From Gammaproteobacteria bacterium (lineage in GTDB: Bacteria; Pseudomonadota; Gammaproteobacteria; Steroidobacterales; Woeseiaceae), in NCBI GenBank assembly GCA_029884455.1, contig JAOUHU010000006.1, positions 1-64,000 on the forward strand: DNA of 64,000 bases. The letters run 5' to 3'. The position numbers were made by a program, and so were the translations under genes. Shown in pieces: positions 19,083 to 27,881 of this stretch. Below the pieces are notes generated by a model, which was given only the letters and a program-made list of their open reading frames with translations, was not told where the DNA came from and searched no databases. How positions within the stretch are numbered: the stretch's first letter is position 1; every line of letters starts with the position of its first letter.

Positions 19083-19379
19083 TCAAGACTTGTGACGAGC
19101 CTCGAGAATATCAACTACAGTGGCAAGCCGAATTTGCTGATTCGCCAGTAGTACCAGAAGGTGATAAATCAGGTCAGCCGCCTCATTAACAATTTCATCA
19201 CGATCACCGGCCTGAGACGCAAGCGCTACTTCGACCGCTTCCTCGCCGACTTTTTGTGCTATGCGCCGCGGGCCGGCGGCAAAAAGTTGCGCCGTGTAAC
19301 TTGCCTCAGGCGCTGCCTGGCACCGCGATCTGATGATGTCTTCAAGTGTCCCCAGAAACTCAAGTCCCGTACTGCTCAT
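19083..19379 (-). CDS. hisE: Phosphoribosyl-ATP pyrophosphohydrolase
   Basis: Second step of histidine synthesis: hydrolyses PR-ATP to PR-AMP. The product is 98 aa from ATG 19379, which has GAGGA seven bases upstream; a GTG at 19403 overlapping the hisF stop would add eight residues. The MazG-like alpha-helical core has KVGEEAVEVALA and NEAADLIYHLLVLLA metal-binding acidic residues. It is a stand-alone HisE, not the HisIE fusion common in gammaproteobacteria, and is the last gene of the operon. Confidence 0.93.
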   Translation of the reverse strand: MSSTGLEFLGTLEDIIRSRCQAAPEASYTAQLFAAGPRRIAQKVGEEAVEVALASQAGDRDEIVNEAADLIYHLLVLLANQQIRLATVVDILEARHKS

Positions 19380-19399
19380 CTGTTCGTCCTCATGGTCTC

Positions 19400-20167
19400 T
19401 CACAACCTGATCGCCAGGTCTTTCCCGGCGAGGAATCGTTTCAGGTCAGCGATGTGAATGTCAGCGTTGTGAAAAACACTGGCGGCCAGTGCACCGTCAA
19501 CATTGGCTTGCTGAAATACATCGGCGAAATGCTGATGCGCTCCGGCGCCGCCTGATGCAATTAGTGGCACGCTACAGTGTCGCCGCGCCAGCACAAGCTG
19601 CGGGCAGTCATAACCCTGTCGTACACCATCCTGATTCATACAATTCAGGACGATCTCGCCCGCACCGCGTTGCTGCGCCTCAAGGATCCAGTCGAGCATG
19701 GAACGCTCAGTAGCCGAGGTCTTGCCGGGATCGCCAGTATTCCGGTACACCCTGTAGCCACCGGCAGACTCAAAGCTGTCGACACCGAGCACCACACACT
19801 GAGAACCAAAGCGGCGTGCAAGATCGCTGATCAGGCCGGGATTCTCAAGTGCCGGGGAATTGATGGAAATCTTGTCGGCGCCTTTGTTCAGTACCTCCTC
19901 GGCAGCAGCAAGTGTGCGAATGCCGCCTGCAACGCAAAACGGGATATCGATGACGGCGGCAACCTTGCTGATCCAGCGTCGGTCAACTGTACGACCCTCA
20001 GGACTCGCCGTAATGTCGTAGAACACCAATTCGTCCGCACCCTCGGTGCAATATCGTTCTGCCAGCTCGACGATATCGCCGACTACGCGATGGTCACGAA
20101 AGCGCACGCCTTTGACGACCACGTCGTCGCGCACGTCGAGGCACGGAATTATGCGTTTTGTTGGAAT
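19400..20167 (-). CDS. hisF: Imidazole glycerol phosphate synthase, cyclase subunit (AUU start)
   Basis: HisF forms IGP and AICAR from PRFAR with ammonia from HisH. A 255-aa TIM barrel with PCLDV (catalytic Asp), VAGGIRT, GVDSF and ASGGAGA. In frame, the sequence ahead of the family's K-R-I-I-P-C reads ATT-CCA-ACA, aligning exactly with the usual Met-Leu-Ala. GAGGAG lies 8 nt upstream of the ATT, and there is no ATG, GTG or TTG until 20380, deep inside hisA. I therefore place the start at ATT 20167. hisF overlaps the end of hisA by 19 nt. Confidence 0.92.
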   Translation of the reverse strand: MPTKRIIPCLDVRDDVVVKGVRFRDHRVVGDIVELAERYCTEGADELVFYDITASPEGRTVDRRWISKVAAVIDIPFCVAGGIRTLAAAEEVLNKGADKISINSPALENPGLISDLARRFGSQCVVLGVDSFESAGGYRVYRNTGDPGKTSATERSMLDWILEAQQRGAGEIVLNCMNQDGVRQGYDCPQLVLARRHCSVPLIASGGAGAHQHFADVFQQANVDGALAASVFHNADIHIADLKRFLAGKDLAIRL

Positions 20168-20889
20168 GCGGCTATCTCCTCGGCGCTGATTCTGCCGTCC
20201 AGCAAGGCACGGCCGCTGATAGCGGCAGGCACGCGCAGGCGGCGCAGTTGTTCCAGGTCCTCGATGTGCCGAACGCCGCCAGACGCCTGCACCAACAATT
20301 GTGGATAACGCGTCATCAGGTCCTGATACAGGTCGAAATTTGGCCCGGTCATAGCACCATCGCGGCCCACGTCGGTGCACAGCACGTGCTTCAGGCCTGC
20401 GTCCAAGAAATCGTCAATGCATTCAAACAGGGTGGTGTCGCTGTCCCGGGTCCAACCGTGCGTCGTAACCAAAGGCTCGTTCTGCCTGCCAAAACGAATA
20501 TCCAGCGCAAGCACAATCCGGTCGCGCCCGTACTGGTTCAGCCATGCCTTAACCGCGTCCGGCTCTGTCATCGCGAGGCTGCCGATGACACAGCGCTGCA
20601 CGCCGATATCGAACCAGCCCGCCAGCGTGGCCTCGTCACGGATGCCGCCGCCAAGCTGCAGCTCCAGTAGGGATTCGGCGGCTATCGCCGCAACAATGTC
20701 CCGATTCCGCTGTTCACCGCTGCGGGCGCCATCCAGGTCAACCAGATGCAGAGTCGTGACAGCCAGGCTGGCAAACTGGCGCGCAATCTCGGTTGGGTGA
20801 CTGCTGTATTCGGTGGTTTGCGCAAAGTCGCCGCGCAGCAAACGCACGCATTTTCCGTCCTGAAGATCGATCGCGGGAATGATATTCAT
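20149..20889 (-). CDS. hisA: ProFAR isomerase (HisA)
   Basis: Isomerises the aminoaldose ProFAR to the aminoketose PRFAR. A 246-aa TIM barrel homologous to HisF. The N-terminal catalytic Asp is in [11 protein letters not shown], the second in LALDIRFG, with a phosphate-binding [12 protein letters not shown] 20889 overlaps the hisH stop as ATGA, indicating coupling; a GTG four codons earlier is less likely. Confidence 0.95.
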   Translation of the reverse strand: MNIIPAIDLQDGKCVRLLRGDFAQTTEYSSHPTEIARQFASLAVTTLHLVDLDGARSGEQRNRDIVAAIAAESLLELQLGGGIRDEATLAGWFDIGVQRCVIGSLAMTEPDAVKAWLNQYGRDRIVLALDIRFGRQNEPLVTTHGWTRDSDTTLFECIDDFLDAGLKHVLCTDVGRDGAMTGPNFDLYQDLMTRYPQLLVQASGGVRHIEDLEQLRRLRVPAAISGRALLDGRISAEEIAAFQQNA

Positions 20890-21491
20890 GGTCGCCAGCA
20901 CAGGAAGTTTTTCAGCAATCGCGAGCCTGCCGCAGATGAGCGCTCAGGGTGGAATTGCGCAGCCAGGAAATTCCCCTGTCGAACAATAGCGGCAAATCGA
21001 TGCTCGTGTTCGGCACTGGCAAGCGTTATCTGGGAAACGGGCAGGGCATAACTATGCACGAAATAGAAATAGTTACCGCTGTTGAGGCCGTCGAGTACCG
21101 AATCCTCTGCTGTTTTGAGAATAGGACACCAACCCATATTCGGCACCGGGAACTGCGGGCTTGCTGGCAGTCGCGCAGCAGTGCCGGGGATAATGCCAAG
21201 ACAATCAACGTCCTCCTCGTCCGAAGCTTCGGCCAGCAGCTGCATGCCGAGGCAGATACCCAGAACGGGCTGCTTGAGATTGCGGATAACGTCAAGCAGC
21301 CTGTGGTCGCGTAACTTGCTCATGGCATTTCGTGCAGCGCCCACACCCGGAAGTATGACGCGCGACGCGGCGCGGATTTCAGTTGCATCCGTAGTCAAGA
21401 CACTGCTCTGACCGAGGCGCTGTAGCGCGAATTGCAGAGACGCTATGTTCGCGCCACCGCTGTCGATGATTGCCACCGCAATTGCAGGCAT
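20886..21491 (-). CDS. hisH: Imidazole glycerol phosphate synthase, glutaminase subunit
   Basis: A class I glutamine amidotransferase subunit (201 aa) supplying ammonia to HisF. The nucleophile Cys is in GICLGMQLLAE, and the His-Glu pair in AQFHPERSS. The oxyanion segment appears as LPGVGAA. It sits between hisB (1 nt apart) and hisA (4-nt ATGA overlap), the standard gamma order. Confidence 0.95.
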   Translation of the reverse strand: MPAIAVAIIDSGGANIASLQFALQRLGQSSVLTTDATEIRAASRVILPGVGAARNAMSKLRDHRLLDVIRNLKQPVLGICLGMQLLAEASDEEDVDCLGIIPGTAARLPASPQFPVPNMGWCPILKTAEDSVLDGLNSGNYFYFVHSYALPVSQITLASAEHEHRFAAIVRQGNFLAAQFHPERSSAAGSRLLKNFLCWRP

Positions 21492-21492
21492 G

Positions 21493-22566
21493 TCAGTTTA
21501 GTGCACCCTTGGTGCTCGGCAGTGTTGTTCCATCCCGGCGCATGGACTGCCGAAGTACCCGCCCGACCGCCTTAAAGCAGGCCTCAACCATGTGATGCGT
21601 ATTCATGCCATGTACGCGAATGTGCAGCGCTGCACCCAGAGAGTCGGCCAGCGATCGGAAGAAGTGTTGCACCATTTCGGTAGACATTTCGCCGACACGA
21701 TCAGCCGGAAATTTACCCTCGAACAGCAGGTAAGAGCGACCGGACAGATCTATGGAAACCTGCGCTTCACTTTCGTCCATCGGCACAACAAATCCGTAGC
21801 GATCTATGCCAAGTTTGTTGCCGAGCGCATCACGGAGCGCAGTACCCAGGCAAATAGCCGTGTCCTCAACGGTATGATGATCATCGATCTCAGTGTCGCC
21901 ATCACACTGCAGCGTCAGACTGAAGCCGCCATGCCTGGCGATCTGCTCCAGCATATGATCATAAAACCCGATCCCGGTCGCGACGCTGACAGGAGCCTCC
22001 TTATCCAGGTTCACGGCGACCTGAATATTGGTCTCGCTGGTTCTTCTTTTTACCTCGGCGCTTCTTTCGCTGTAGCAGAGCGACGTTACAATTGTGCGCC
22101 AGCTCGTATCTGCATCGCCTGGGTCGATAAGGAACCCCCGAACACCGATCCGCTTTGCAAGTTGCAGGTCGCTGTCGCGGTCGCCGATCACGGCCGAGGC
22201 ACGCAGATCTACGTTGTGCGCAGCAAGAAAACCTGTCAGCAGGCCAGCCCGGGGTTTGCGACATTCGCAGCCCTCATCCGCTGTATGCGGACATATGAAA
22301 ATCTCGTCAAACATGACGCCCTGGGAAGCGAACAGCGCCAGGATGTGATCCTGGCAAAGCTGAAACTGCGCCGTTGGAAAAGCCGCAGTGCCCAAACCAT
22401 CCTGATTGCTGACCATGACGAAGCGGTAGCCGTGGGCTGCCAATTCCAGCAATGCCGGGATAACGCCGCCGACCAGCTGAACTTTTTCGAGGCTGTCAAC
22501 CTGGTTGTCCGCTGGCTCCACGACCAGGGTCCCATCCCGATCGATAAAAAGAATTCTTTCTTTCAT
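21493..22566 (-). CDS. hisB: Bifunctional histidinol-phosphatase / IGP dehydratase
   Basis: A 357-aa two-domain enzyme. The N-terminal HAD phosphatase has FIDRDGTLV (Asp nucleophile), a zinc-type cysteine cluster CPHTADEGCEC and GDRDSD. The C-terminal IGP dehydratase has the repeated metal motifs DHMLEQIARHGG, DDHHTVED and HHMVEACFKA. The start ATG 22566 overlaps the hisC stop (ATGA) and matches family start MKERILFIDRDG; the longer frame to 22647 is within hisC. Fusion as in Enterobacteriaceae and Xanthomonadales. Confidence 0.95.
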   Translation of the reverse strand: MKERILFIDRDGTLVVEPADNQVDSLEKVQLVGGVIPALLELAAHGYRFVMVSNQDGLGTAAFPTAQFQLCQDHILALFASQGVMFDEIFICPHTADEGCECRKPRAGLLTGFLAAHNVDLRASAVIGDRDSDLQLAKRIGVRGFLIDPGDADTSWRTIVTSLCYSERSAEVKRRTSETNIQVAVNLDKEAPVSVATGIGFYDHMLEQIARHGGFSLTLQCDGDTEIDDHHTVEDTAICLGTALRDALGNKLGIDRYGFVVPMDESEAQVSIDLSGRSYLLFEGKFPADRVGEMSTEMVQHFFRSLADSLGAALHIRVHGMNTHHMVEACFKAVGRVLRQSMRRDGTTLPSTKGALN

Positions 22567-23630
22567 GCCTGCGTGTCCGCCAACTCGGTGAAGGCCGCCA
22601 GCAGGCGGCGATTTTCCTCCGCGCTGCCAACTGTAATGCGTACACAATCAGCCAGATCGCCGCCGAAATAGCGCAGCAGCAGTTGGTGCCGCGTACAGTG
22701 CGCGAGCAATGCCGCGGCATCCCGCACCTGAACCAGGAAAAAATTGGCGGCGCTGCTCCAGGTTTTTTGTACGAAAGGAAAACTTGCCATCGCTGCAATC
22801 AGGCGATCGCGCTCATGAATAATGTCACGTGCGAATTGCTCGGTTTCCCCGAGGTTTTCAGCCTGCAACGTGTTCTCAATGATCTCGACGATTGGCGTAG
22901 CCATCGCATAAGGCGCCTGGACTGCCGAAACCAGTTCAATGAAAGGCGCTGTTGCGATCAAGCTCCCGCAGCGGGCACCTGCACAGGCCAGCGCCTTCGA
23001 CAAGGTGCGCAGTACAACAAGATTGTCGTGGCCCGCCAATAGCTCAATCGCCGATGGCCGGTTCGCGAATTCGATGTAGGCCTCATCGACAATGATGGCC
23101 GATTGATTGGCTCTCGCTTCAAGCAGGCGAATCAGGTCGCCGTGTGACCAGAGATTACCGGTGGGATTGTTCGGCGAGCAGACGAAAATCGCGCGAGTCG
23201 TTGCGTCGCATTTGTCTATCATGGCGTCCACGTCAATTGCGAAATTGTTGCTGCGGGACGTTGTGTACTCAATCAGCCGTGCTCCCTGAATGTTGGCGTA
23301 ATGCCTGTACATGCTGAAGGTCGGCTCAGGCACCAGGACACTATCCTCGCCCGCTCGGCAACAGACGCGCATCAGCAAATCGATGCCTTCACTGGTACCG
23401 CGGGTTACTAGCAATTCATCGGCTGCGCAAGAATATCGATCTGCAAGCATGCCGGCCAGGCGCGTGGGGCGGACCTCCGGGTAGCGATTCAGGGTGCGCC
23501 GAAAATTGTCACCCTGTCGTGGCCATGGCATTTCGTTTGCATTCAGACGCACCATGCCTTCAACTTGGGCGGCCGCCGCATAGGGTTTCAACGCGCGCAG
23601 TTCCGGCCGCACGATGTTTACCAGGCTCAT
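22563..23630 (-). CDS. hisC: Histidinol-phosphate aminotransferase
   Basis: A PLP-dependent class II aminotransferase (355 aa) converting imidazole acetol phosphate to histidinol phosphate using glutamate. Motifs: RGTSEGIDLLMR, CSPNNPTGN, DEAYIEFA and the PLP lysine in RTLSKALACAGARCG. It overlaps hisD upstream and hisB downstream by 4 nt each. Confidence 0.95.
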   Translation of the reverse strand: MSLVNIVRPELRALKPYAAAAQVEGMVRLNANEMPWPRQGDNFRRTLNRYPEVRPTRLAGMLADRYSCAADELLVTRGTSEGIDLLMRVCCRAGEDSVLVPEPTFSMYRHYANIQGARLIEYTTSRSNNFAIDVDAMIDKCDATTRAIFVCSPNNPTGNLWSHGDLIRLLEARANQSAIIVDEAYIEFANRPSAIELLAGHDNLVVLRTLSKALACAGARCGSLIATAPFIELVSAVQAPYAMATPIVEIIENTLQAENLGETEQFARDIIHERDRLIAAMASFPFVQKTWSSAANFFLVQVRDAAALLAHCTRHQLLLRYFGGDLADCVRITVGSAEENRRLLAAFTELADTQA

Positions 23631-24934
23631 CGATTTGCCCCTTGCCTGACGCGCACCGCGGCTGCATGCGCGTCCAGACCCTCGAGTTCCGCCAGTGTCA
23701 CGATCGTTTCGCTGAGTGCAGCGAGCCCGTTGGCCGTAAGTTCCTGAATAGTGGTATGGCGCAGGAAATGTTCCACACCCAGACCGCCGTAGGCGCGTGC
23801 AAAACCATAAGTCGGCAATACGTGATTAGCGCCACTGCAATAGTCGCCCGCGGATTCCGGTGACCACGCACCGACAAATATCGATCCAGCATTGCGAATC
23901 CTGGGCACGAAACTTCGGGCCGCCTCGATCTGCAGAATCAGGTGTTCGGGCGCGTAGGAATTGCTTATCTCTATTGCGGTGTCGATATCGGCCGCCACAA
24001 TGCAATGCGAATTTCGCAGCGCCGCTCGAATCGTCTCAGCTCGCGACAATACAGCAACCTGCGACACCAGTTCCGTGTCAACCCGGGTGGCAAGATCGAC
24101 ACTGGTCGTTACCAGCATGGCCTGCGAATCGACGCCGTGCTCTGCCTGCGCCAGCAGGTCGGCAGCGACGAAAGCCGGCGATGCGGTGGCATCGGCAATT
24201 ACCAGTACCTCGGAGGGCCCGGCGGGCATATCGATTGCGGCGCCGTTCAGGTCGGTGCTGACAAGAGTTTTTGCGAGAGTGACCCAGGCGTTGCCTGGGC
24301 CAAATATTTTGTTCACTTTGGGCACTGTTGCGGTGCCGTATGCCATGGCCGCAATTGCCTGTGCACCGCCAATCTTGAAAATATCGCGAATGCCGGCGCG
24401 CGATGCCGCAACCAGTACAGCCGGATCGGCGCGCCCATCAACTCGGGGCGGTGTACAGAGAATACGGACCGGGCAGCCCGCGATCGCGGCCGGCACCGCC
24501 AGCATGATCGCGGCGGACGGCAGTGGTGCCGTACCGGCAGGCACGTACAGCCCGACTGCGTCGATGGCCTGGCTGATGCGCTCGCAATGTACGCCCGGCA
24601 TCGTCTCTACTGCGATTGGCGTCGGCAACTGGGCGGCGTGGAAACTACGCACGTTGCGAATTGCGATATCAATCGCAGCGATTGAATCTGAGGGCAGATC
24701 TGCTTCGGCCTGTGCAAGTTCGGCGTCATCGACGCGGCTGCTAGCCAGCTCCACTTTGTCAAATCGCCTGGTTAGTTGCGCAATAGCACCGTCGCCACCA
24801 TCGCGAACCTGTTGCAATGTGTCGCGCACCGTCGCCAGCATGCCTGCGTTGTCCGCACATGCGGGTCGTTGCAGCAAGGCCTGCCGCGCTCGAGCGTCCA
24901 GTTCTGACCAGCTTGTGCGCTTCAGCAGCATCAT
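23627..24934 (-). CDS. hisD: Histidinol dehydrogenase
   Basis: Zn-dependent NAD enzyme catalysing the last two oxidations to histidine; 435 aa. Visible are YVPAGTAPLPS, IFGPGNAWVTLAK, IDMPAGPSEVLVIAD and AEHGVDSQAMLVT, and the C-terminal SAGDYCSGANHVLPT. Two consecutive ATG codons (24934, 24931) follow the hisG stop; the first overlaps it as TGATG. Confidence 0.96.
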   Translation of the reverse strand: MMLLKRTSWSELDARARQALLQRPACADNAGMLATVRDTLQQVRDGGDGAIAQLTRRFDKVELASSRVDDAELAQAEADLPSDSIAAIDIAIRNVRSFHAAQLPTPIAVETMPGVHCERISQAIDAVGLYVPAGTAPLPSAAIMLAVPAAIAGCPVRILCTPPRVDGRADPAVLVAASRAGIRDIFKIGGAQAIAAMAYGTATVPKVNKIFGPGNAWVTLAKTLVSTDLNGAAIDMPAGPSEVLVIADATASPAFVAADLLAQAEHGVDSQAMLVTTSVDLATRVDTELVSQVAVLSRAETIRAALRNSHCIVAADIDTAIEISNSYAPEHLILQIEAARSFVPRIRNAGSIFVGAWSPESAGDYCSGANHVLPTYGFARAYGGLGVEHFLRHTTIQELTANGLAALSETIVTLAELEGLDAHAAAVRVRQGANR

Positions 24935-25836
24935 CAGGCCAGCATCTTTTCAACCGGTAGCACCAACAAAGAACTGGCGCCGGCTGCCTTCAGGTTTTCC
25001 AGGGTTTCCCAGAAAACATTCTCACGGCAGACCGCGTGCACAGCGACCCGGTCCGTTGAGCCTTCGAGCGGAATTACGGTAGGCGACTCGCTTCCTGGTA
25101 ACAGGCTGCGGATTTCCGCGAGGGCCGAACGGGGCGCGTGCAGCATGATGTACTTGCTTTCGCGTACCTGAAGTACGCCGTCGAGGCGTTGCAGCAGGCG
25201 ATCTACCAGCGCTTGCTTGGCATTGCTGAGCGGAGCGCGAGTCTGAATTATGACGGCTTCACTTTCGAGCAAGACGTCGAGCTCTCGCATGCCGTTGGCT
25301 TCAAGTGTTGCGCCGGTCGAAACCAGGTCACAAATAAAGTCGGCCTTGCCCAGCTTCGGTGCGATTTCCACGGCGCCGGAGAAAAATACGGTTTCGGCCT
25401 GAATGGAATTACTCTTAAGAAAACGATTTAAGAGATACACATAACTAGTTGCGATCTTTGAATTATTTAAGCTTTGTATGCCCTGGTACTTGGTGCTGTC
25501 CGGTGCCGCCAGCGATAGGCGGCAATGTCCGAAATCCAATGCAAAGACCTGTCTGAACTCGGCGTTACGGCCCACCGACTGCAGTTCCAGGCGTTTCTCT
25601 TCAACCACGTTCAGCCCGACGATGCCGAGGTCGCAGACGTCGTCGCTGACCAGGCCCGGAATATCGTCGTCGCGGACCAGCAACAGGTCGACGGGCATAT
25701 TCTCGCCATAGCAGAACAGTCGATCCTTACTCCGGGTGAGTTTCAGTCCGCAACGCTCCAGCAGGTCCTGCGAGTGCTCGGTGAGACGCCCGGTTTTCTG
25801 GACCGCGATTTTGACGCGTTGCTCTGAGGTTTCCAT
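24934..25836 (-). CDS. hisG: ATP phosphoribosyltransferase (long form)
   Basis: Committed step of histidine synthesis. The 300-aa product is the long HisG type, with catalytic lobes (VQKTGRLTEHSQDLLERCG, PVDLLLVRDDDIPGLV, DFICDLVSTGATLEANG) and a C-terminal regulatory ACT-like domain (about 225-300) that mediates histidine feedback inhibition. It starts 9 nt after the TrpR-like gene; the AGGA of its ribosome site overlaps that gene's stop, so the two are one transcription unit. Confidence 0.95.
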   Translation of the reverse strand: METSEQRVKIAVQKTGRLTEHSQDLLERCGLKLTRSKDRLFCYGENMPVDLLLVRDDDIPGLVSDDVCDLGIVGLNVVEEKRLELQSVGRNAEFRQVFALDFGHCRLSLAAPDSTKYQGIQSLNNSKIATSYVYLLNRFLKSNSIQAETVFFSGAVEIAPKLGKADFICDLVSTGATLEANGMRELDVLLESEAVIIQTRAPLSNAKQALVDRLLQRLDGVLQVRESKYIMLHAPRSALAEIRSLLPGSESPTVIPLEGSTDRVAVHAVCRENVFWETLENLKAAGASSLLVLPVEKMLA

Positions 25837-25845
25837 GAAAATTTC

Positions 25846-26172
25846 CTAGTGTGCGGTTGGATTATTGCGGCTTGCAGTGCGGTCGACGGCGGTCCGATAA
25901 CCCCCGTAACCATCCGCCAGAAATCGCGCAACCCGCCCGATGGTCGTGACACTGACACCGGTCAATTCATAAATGCGGCGGTAGGTAAGGCCATCCTCAA
26001 GCAATTCGACCACTTGCCAGCGATCCACCAGGGCCTGCAGTTCTGCGGGTGTGCAAAGATCGCGCAGGAAATTGCAGCATTCCTCGGGGGTTTTGAGACT
26101 GATAATCGCGCGACAAAGGGCTCTTTCTGCCACGAGCTGCTGGTTGCCGCCGTCGGTGCGTTTTGGTTTCAT
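25846..26172 (-). CDS. TrpR/YerC-family repressor, probable HisR
   Basis: A 108-aa protein of the TrpR/YerC superfamily: an all-helical fold with a helix-turn-helix LTYRRIYELTGVSVTTIGRVARFL (about residues 60-84) and the family segment TPEECCNFLRDLCTPAELQALVDRW. It is the first gene of the his operon, and its promoter region holds a perfect palindrome, so autoregulation and control of hisGDCBHAFE by histidine or His-tRNA status is the natural reading. TrpR-family his regulators have been proposed for Xanthomonadales by comparative genomics; the effector here is not shown. Confidence 0.85.
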   Translation of the reverse strand: MKPKRTDGGNQQLVAERALCRAIISLKTPEECCNFLRDLCTPAELQALVDRWQVVELLEDGLTYRRIYELTGVSVTTIGRVARFLADGYGGYRTAVDRTASRNNPTAH

Positions 26173-26186
26173 TGGCTGCGCCCTGT

Positions 26187-26217
26187 GTATTAACGTGTTA
26201 ATACGCTAATACATTAG
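26187..26217 (-). promoter_or_regulatory. Tandem palindromic operator upstream of hisR-hisG
   Basis: A perfect 18-bp inverted repeat GTATTAACGTGTTAATAC (26187-26204) lies 15 bp upstream of the hisR start. A second dyad CTAATACATTAG (26206-26217) has its centre 16 bp further upstream and shares the TTA/TAA half-site character. Together they cover the likely -10 region and transcription start, as expected for a repressor site. Confidence 0.75.
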
Positions 26218-26244
26218 TACAGCCAGCGCAAGCTGCCAGTGCAA
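26216..26244 (-). promoter_or_regulatory. Candidate hisR-his operon promoter
   Basis: On the minus strand, TTGCAC (26239-26244) is separated by 17 bp from TGTACT (26216-26221); TACTAA at 26214-26219 is an alternative -10. The -35 lies one base from the leuB stop codon, and the -10 overlaps the distal operator dyad. Spacing is good, hexamer match moderate. Confidence 0.45.
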
Positions 26245-26245
26245 A

Positions 26246-27307
26246 CTAATGCAGGAACTTGAGAATTGCGTCGGTCATCTCTCGCGTTGACAGAGTTGGT
26301 CTGCCACCGCGTACCAGGTCCGCTGTGCGAGCGCCCGAGGCTATGGCGCTGACAATCGCGTGGTCGACCAGATCGGCCTCAGCCTCCAGTCTCAGGCTGT
26401 GCCTGAGCAGCATCGCAGCGCTGGCAATCATGCCACAGGGATTCGCGATGCCGCGCCCGGCTATGTCCGGGGCCGAGCCGTGTATTGGCTCAAACACACC
26501 TCGGGAGCTGTCGCCAAGCGAGGCCGACGGCAGCATACCCATGGATCCCGCCAGCATTGAAGCCTCATCGGTAAGAATGTCGCCAAACATGTTCTCGGTG
26601 ACAATGACGTCGAAGTCTGCCGGGCGGCTCAACAGGTGCATGGCGGCAGCATCGACTAACAGGGTTTCCAGCTCGATTTCAGGAAATTCCTGGCGCATGA
26701 CGCGGTTCGTTACGTCGCGCCAGAGGCGCGACGTTTCCAGCACATTCGCCTTGTCGACCGAGCAGAGTTTGCCGCGGCGGTCGCCGGCCAGCCTGGCGGC
26801 AACACGCACAATGCGTTCTACCTCGCTGACGGAATAAACACATAAATCGCTGGCCGAGTCCTTGTTGCGGGTTTTCGCGCCGAAATAGATTCCGCCGGTC
26901 AGTTCCCGAACCACGAGCAGATCGACGCCTGCCAGGAACTCGGCCTTGAGAGGGGACGCGGCCGCCAGTTCCGGCATCACTTTGACCGGGCGAAGATTCG
27001 CGTACACACCGAGCAGGGCACGCAACTGCAACAGACCTTGTTCCGGGCGAATCGCAGCATTCGGATCAGACCATTTGGGACCGCCAACCGCTCCCAGCAA
27101 AACTGCCGATGAGCGCTGGCAGCTGGCCACGGTCGAATCCGGAAGCGGCGTACCGAATGCATCGATAGCGGCTCCGCCGATCTGCTGCACGTCGAACTCA
27201 AAGCGGTGCTTGAACCGCAAGGCGATTTCCTGCAATACACGCTGCCCGGCTGCGGCTACTTCCGGTCCAATGCCGTCACCCGGCAAAACAGTAATCACGG
27301 CGTCCAA
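26246..27307 (-). CDS. leuB: 3-isopropylmalate dehydrogenase
   Basis: NAD-dependent oxidative decarboxylation in leucine synthesis; 353 aa. Motifs: LPGDGIGPEV, RELTGGIYFG (family determinant), VDAAAMHLL, TENMFGDILTDE and EPIHGSAPDIAGRGIANP. The start is a TTG at 27307 with GAGG 8 nt upstream; a GTG at 27298 is an alternative. It overlaps leuD by 13 nt and is the last gene of the ilvC-leu operon, with no visible terminator before hisR. Confidence 0.95.
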   Translation of the reverse strand: MDAVITVLPGDGIGPEVAAAGQRVLQEIALRFKHRFEFDVQQIGGAAIDAFGTPLPDSTVASCQRSSAVLLGAVGGPKWSDPNAAIRPEQGLLQLRALLGVYANLRPVKVMPELAAASPLKAEFLAGVDLLVVRELTGGIYFGAKTRNKDSASDLCVYSVSEVERIVRVAARLAGDRRGKLCSVDKANVLETSRLWRDVTNRVMRQEFPEIELETLLVDAAAMHLLSRPADFDVIVTENMFGDILTDEASMLAGSMGMLPSASLGDSSRGVFEPIHGSAPDIAGRGIANPCGMIASAAMLLRHSLRLEAEADLVDHAIVSAIASGARTADLVRGGRPTLSTREMTDAILKFLH

Positions 27308-27879
27308 GTTCGATGCCTCTCATACAGTTCTATATCTGGCAGGCGTTGCCGGAGAAAGCCCAGCTGGTCGATGCCTTCGAGCAGGCAGTAGCGGGCAAAC
27401 TGATCAATTGGAAATTCAACGCAGCGGTCGCCGGCAAACTGCAGGGTTGCGCGCGCGACGTCAATTGCAACTTCAGTACCCGGATGCTGCAACAGCCACT
27501 GGTGTGTCTCTGCGTCGACCACAATTGGCAGCAAGCCGTTTTTCAGTCCGTTATTTCGAAATATGTCCGCAATCCCAGTGCTGATAACCGCGCGGATACC
27601 ATAGTCCAATAGTGCCCAGACGGCGTGCTCGCGCGATGAGCCGCAGCCGAAATTGTTGCCTGCAACAAGCACCTCGCAGCCGTCCGCACCCGGCTGATTG
27701 AGCGCAAACTCCACGTTCGGGCTACCGTCCTTATTGAATCGAAGATCATAAAACAGTTGGGCACCAAAGCCGGCGCGCGACGTTGCCGTGAGAAACCGGG
27801 CCGGGATGATCTGGTCGGTGTCGATGTCGCGCGTAGCAAGTACTACAGTGCGTGATCTGAGTTGTGACATGGGCTGCAT
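27295..27879 (-). CDS. leuD: 3-isopropylmalate dehydratase small subunit
   Basis: The swivel subunit partnering LeuC in isopropylmalate isomerisation; about 194 aa. Signature NFGCGSSREHAVWALLDYGIRAV and the N-terminal DIDTDQIIPARF. ATG 27879 is chosen because GGAG lies 9 nt upstream; a TTG at 27885 overlapping the leuC stop and an ATG at 27870 are alternatives. Confidence 0.95.
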   Translation of the reverse strand: MQPMSQLRSRTVVLATRDIDTDQIIPARFLTATSRAGFGAQLFYDLRFNKDGSPNVEFALNQPGADGCEVLVAGNNFGCGSSREHAVWALLDYGIRAVISTGIADIFRNNGLKNGLLPIVVDAETHQWLLQHPGTEVAIDVARATLQFAGDRCVEFPIDQFARYCLLEGIDQLGFLRQRLPDIELYERHRTWTP

Positions 27880-27881
27880 CG

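Noticed and set aside
20168-20380. N-terminal extension of hisF to an upstream start
   Set aside because: It would overlap most of the hisA C-terminus and add about 70 unrelated residues; the ATT start fits the family exactly.
21592-22671. 359-codon plus-strand ORF opposite hisB
   Set aside because: Antisense shadow of a clearly functional bifunctional hisB gene.
23961-25082. Long plus-strand ORF (373 codons) opposite hisD/hisG
   Set aside because: Antisense shadow of hisD; low-complexity Ala/Ser/Arg composition typical of reverse frames of GC-rich genes.
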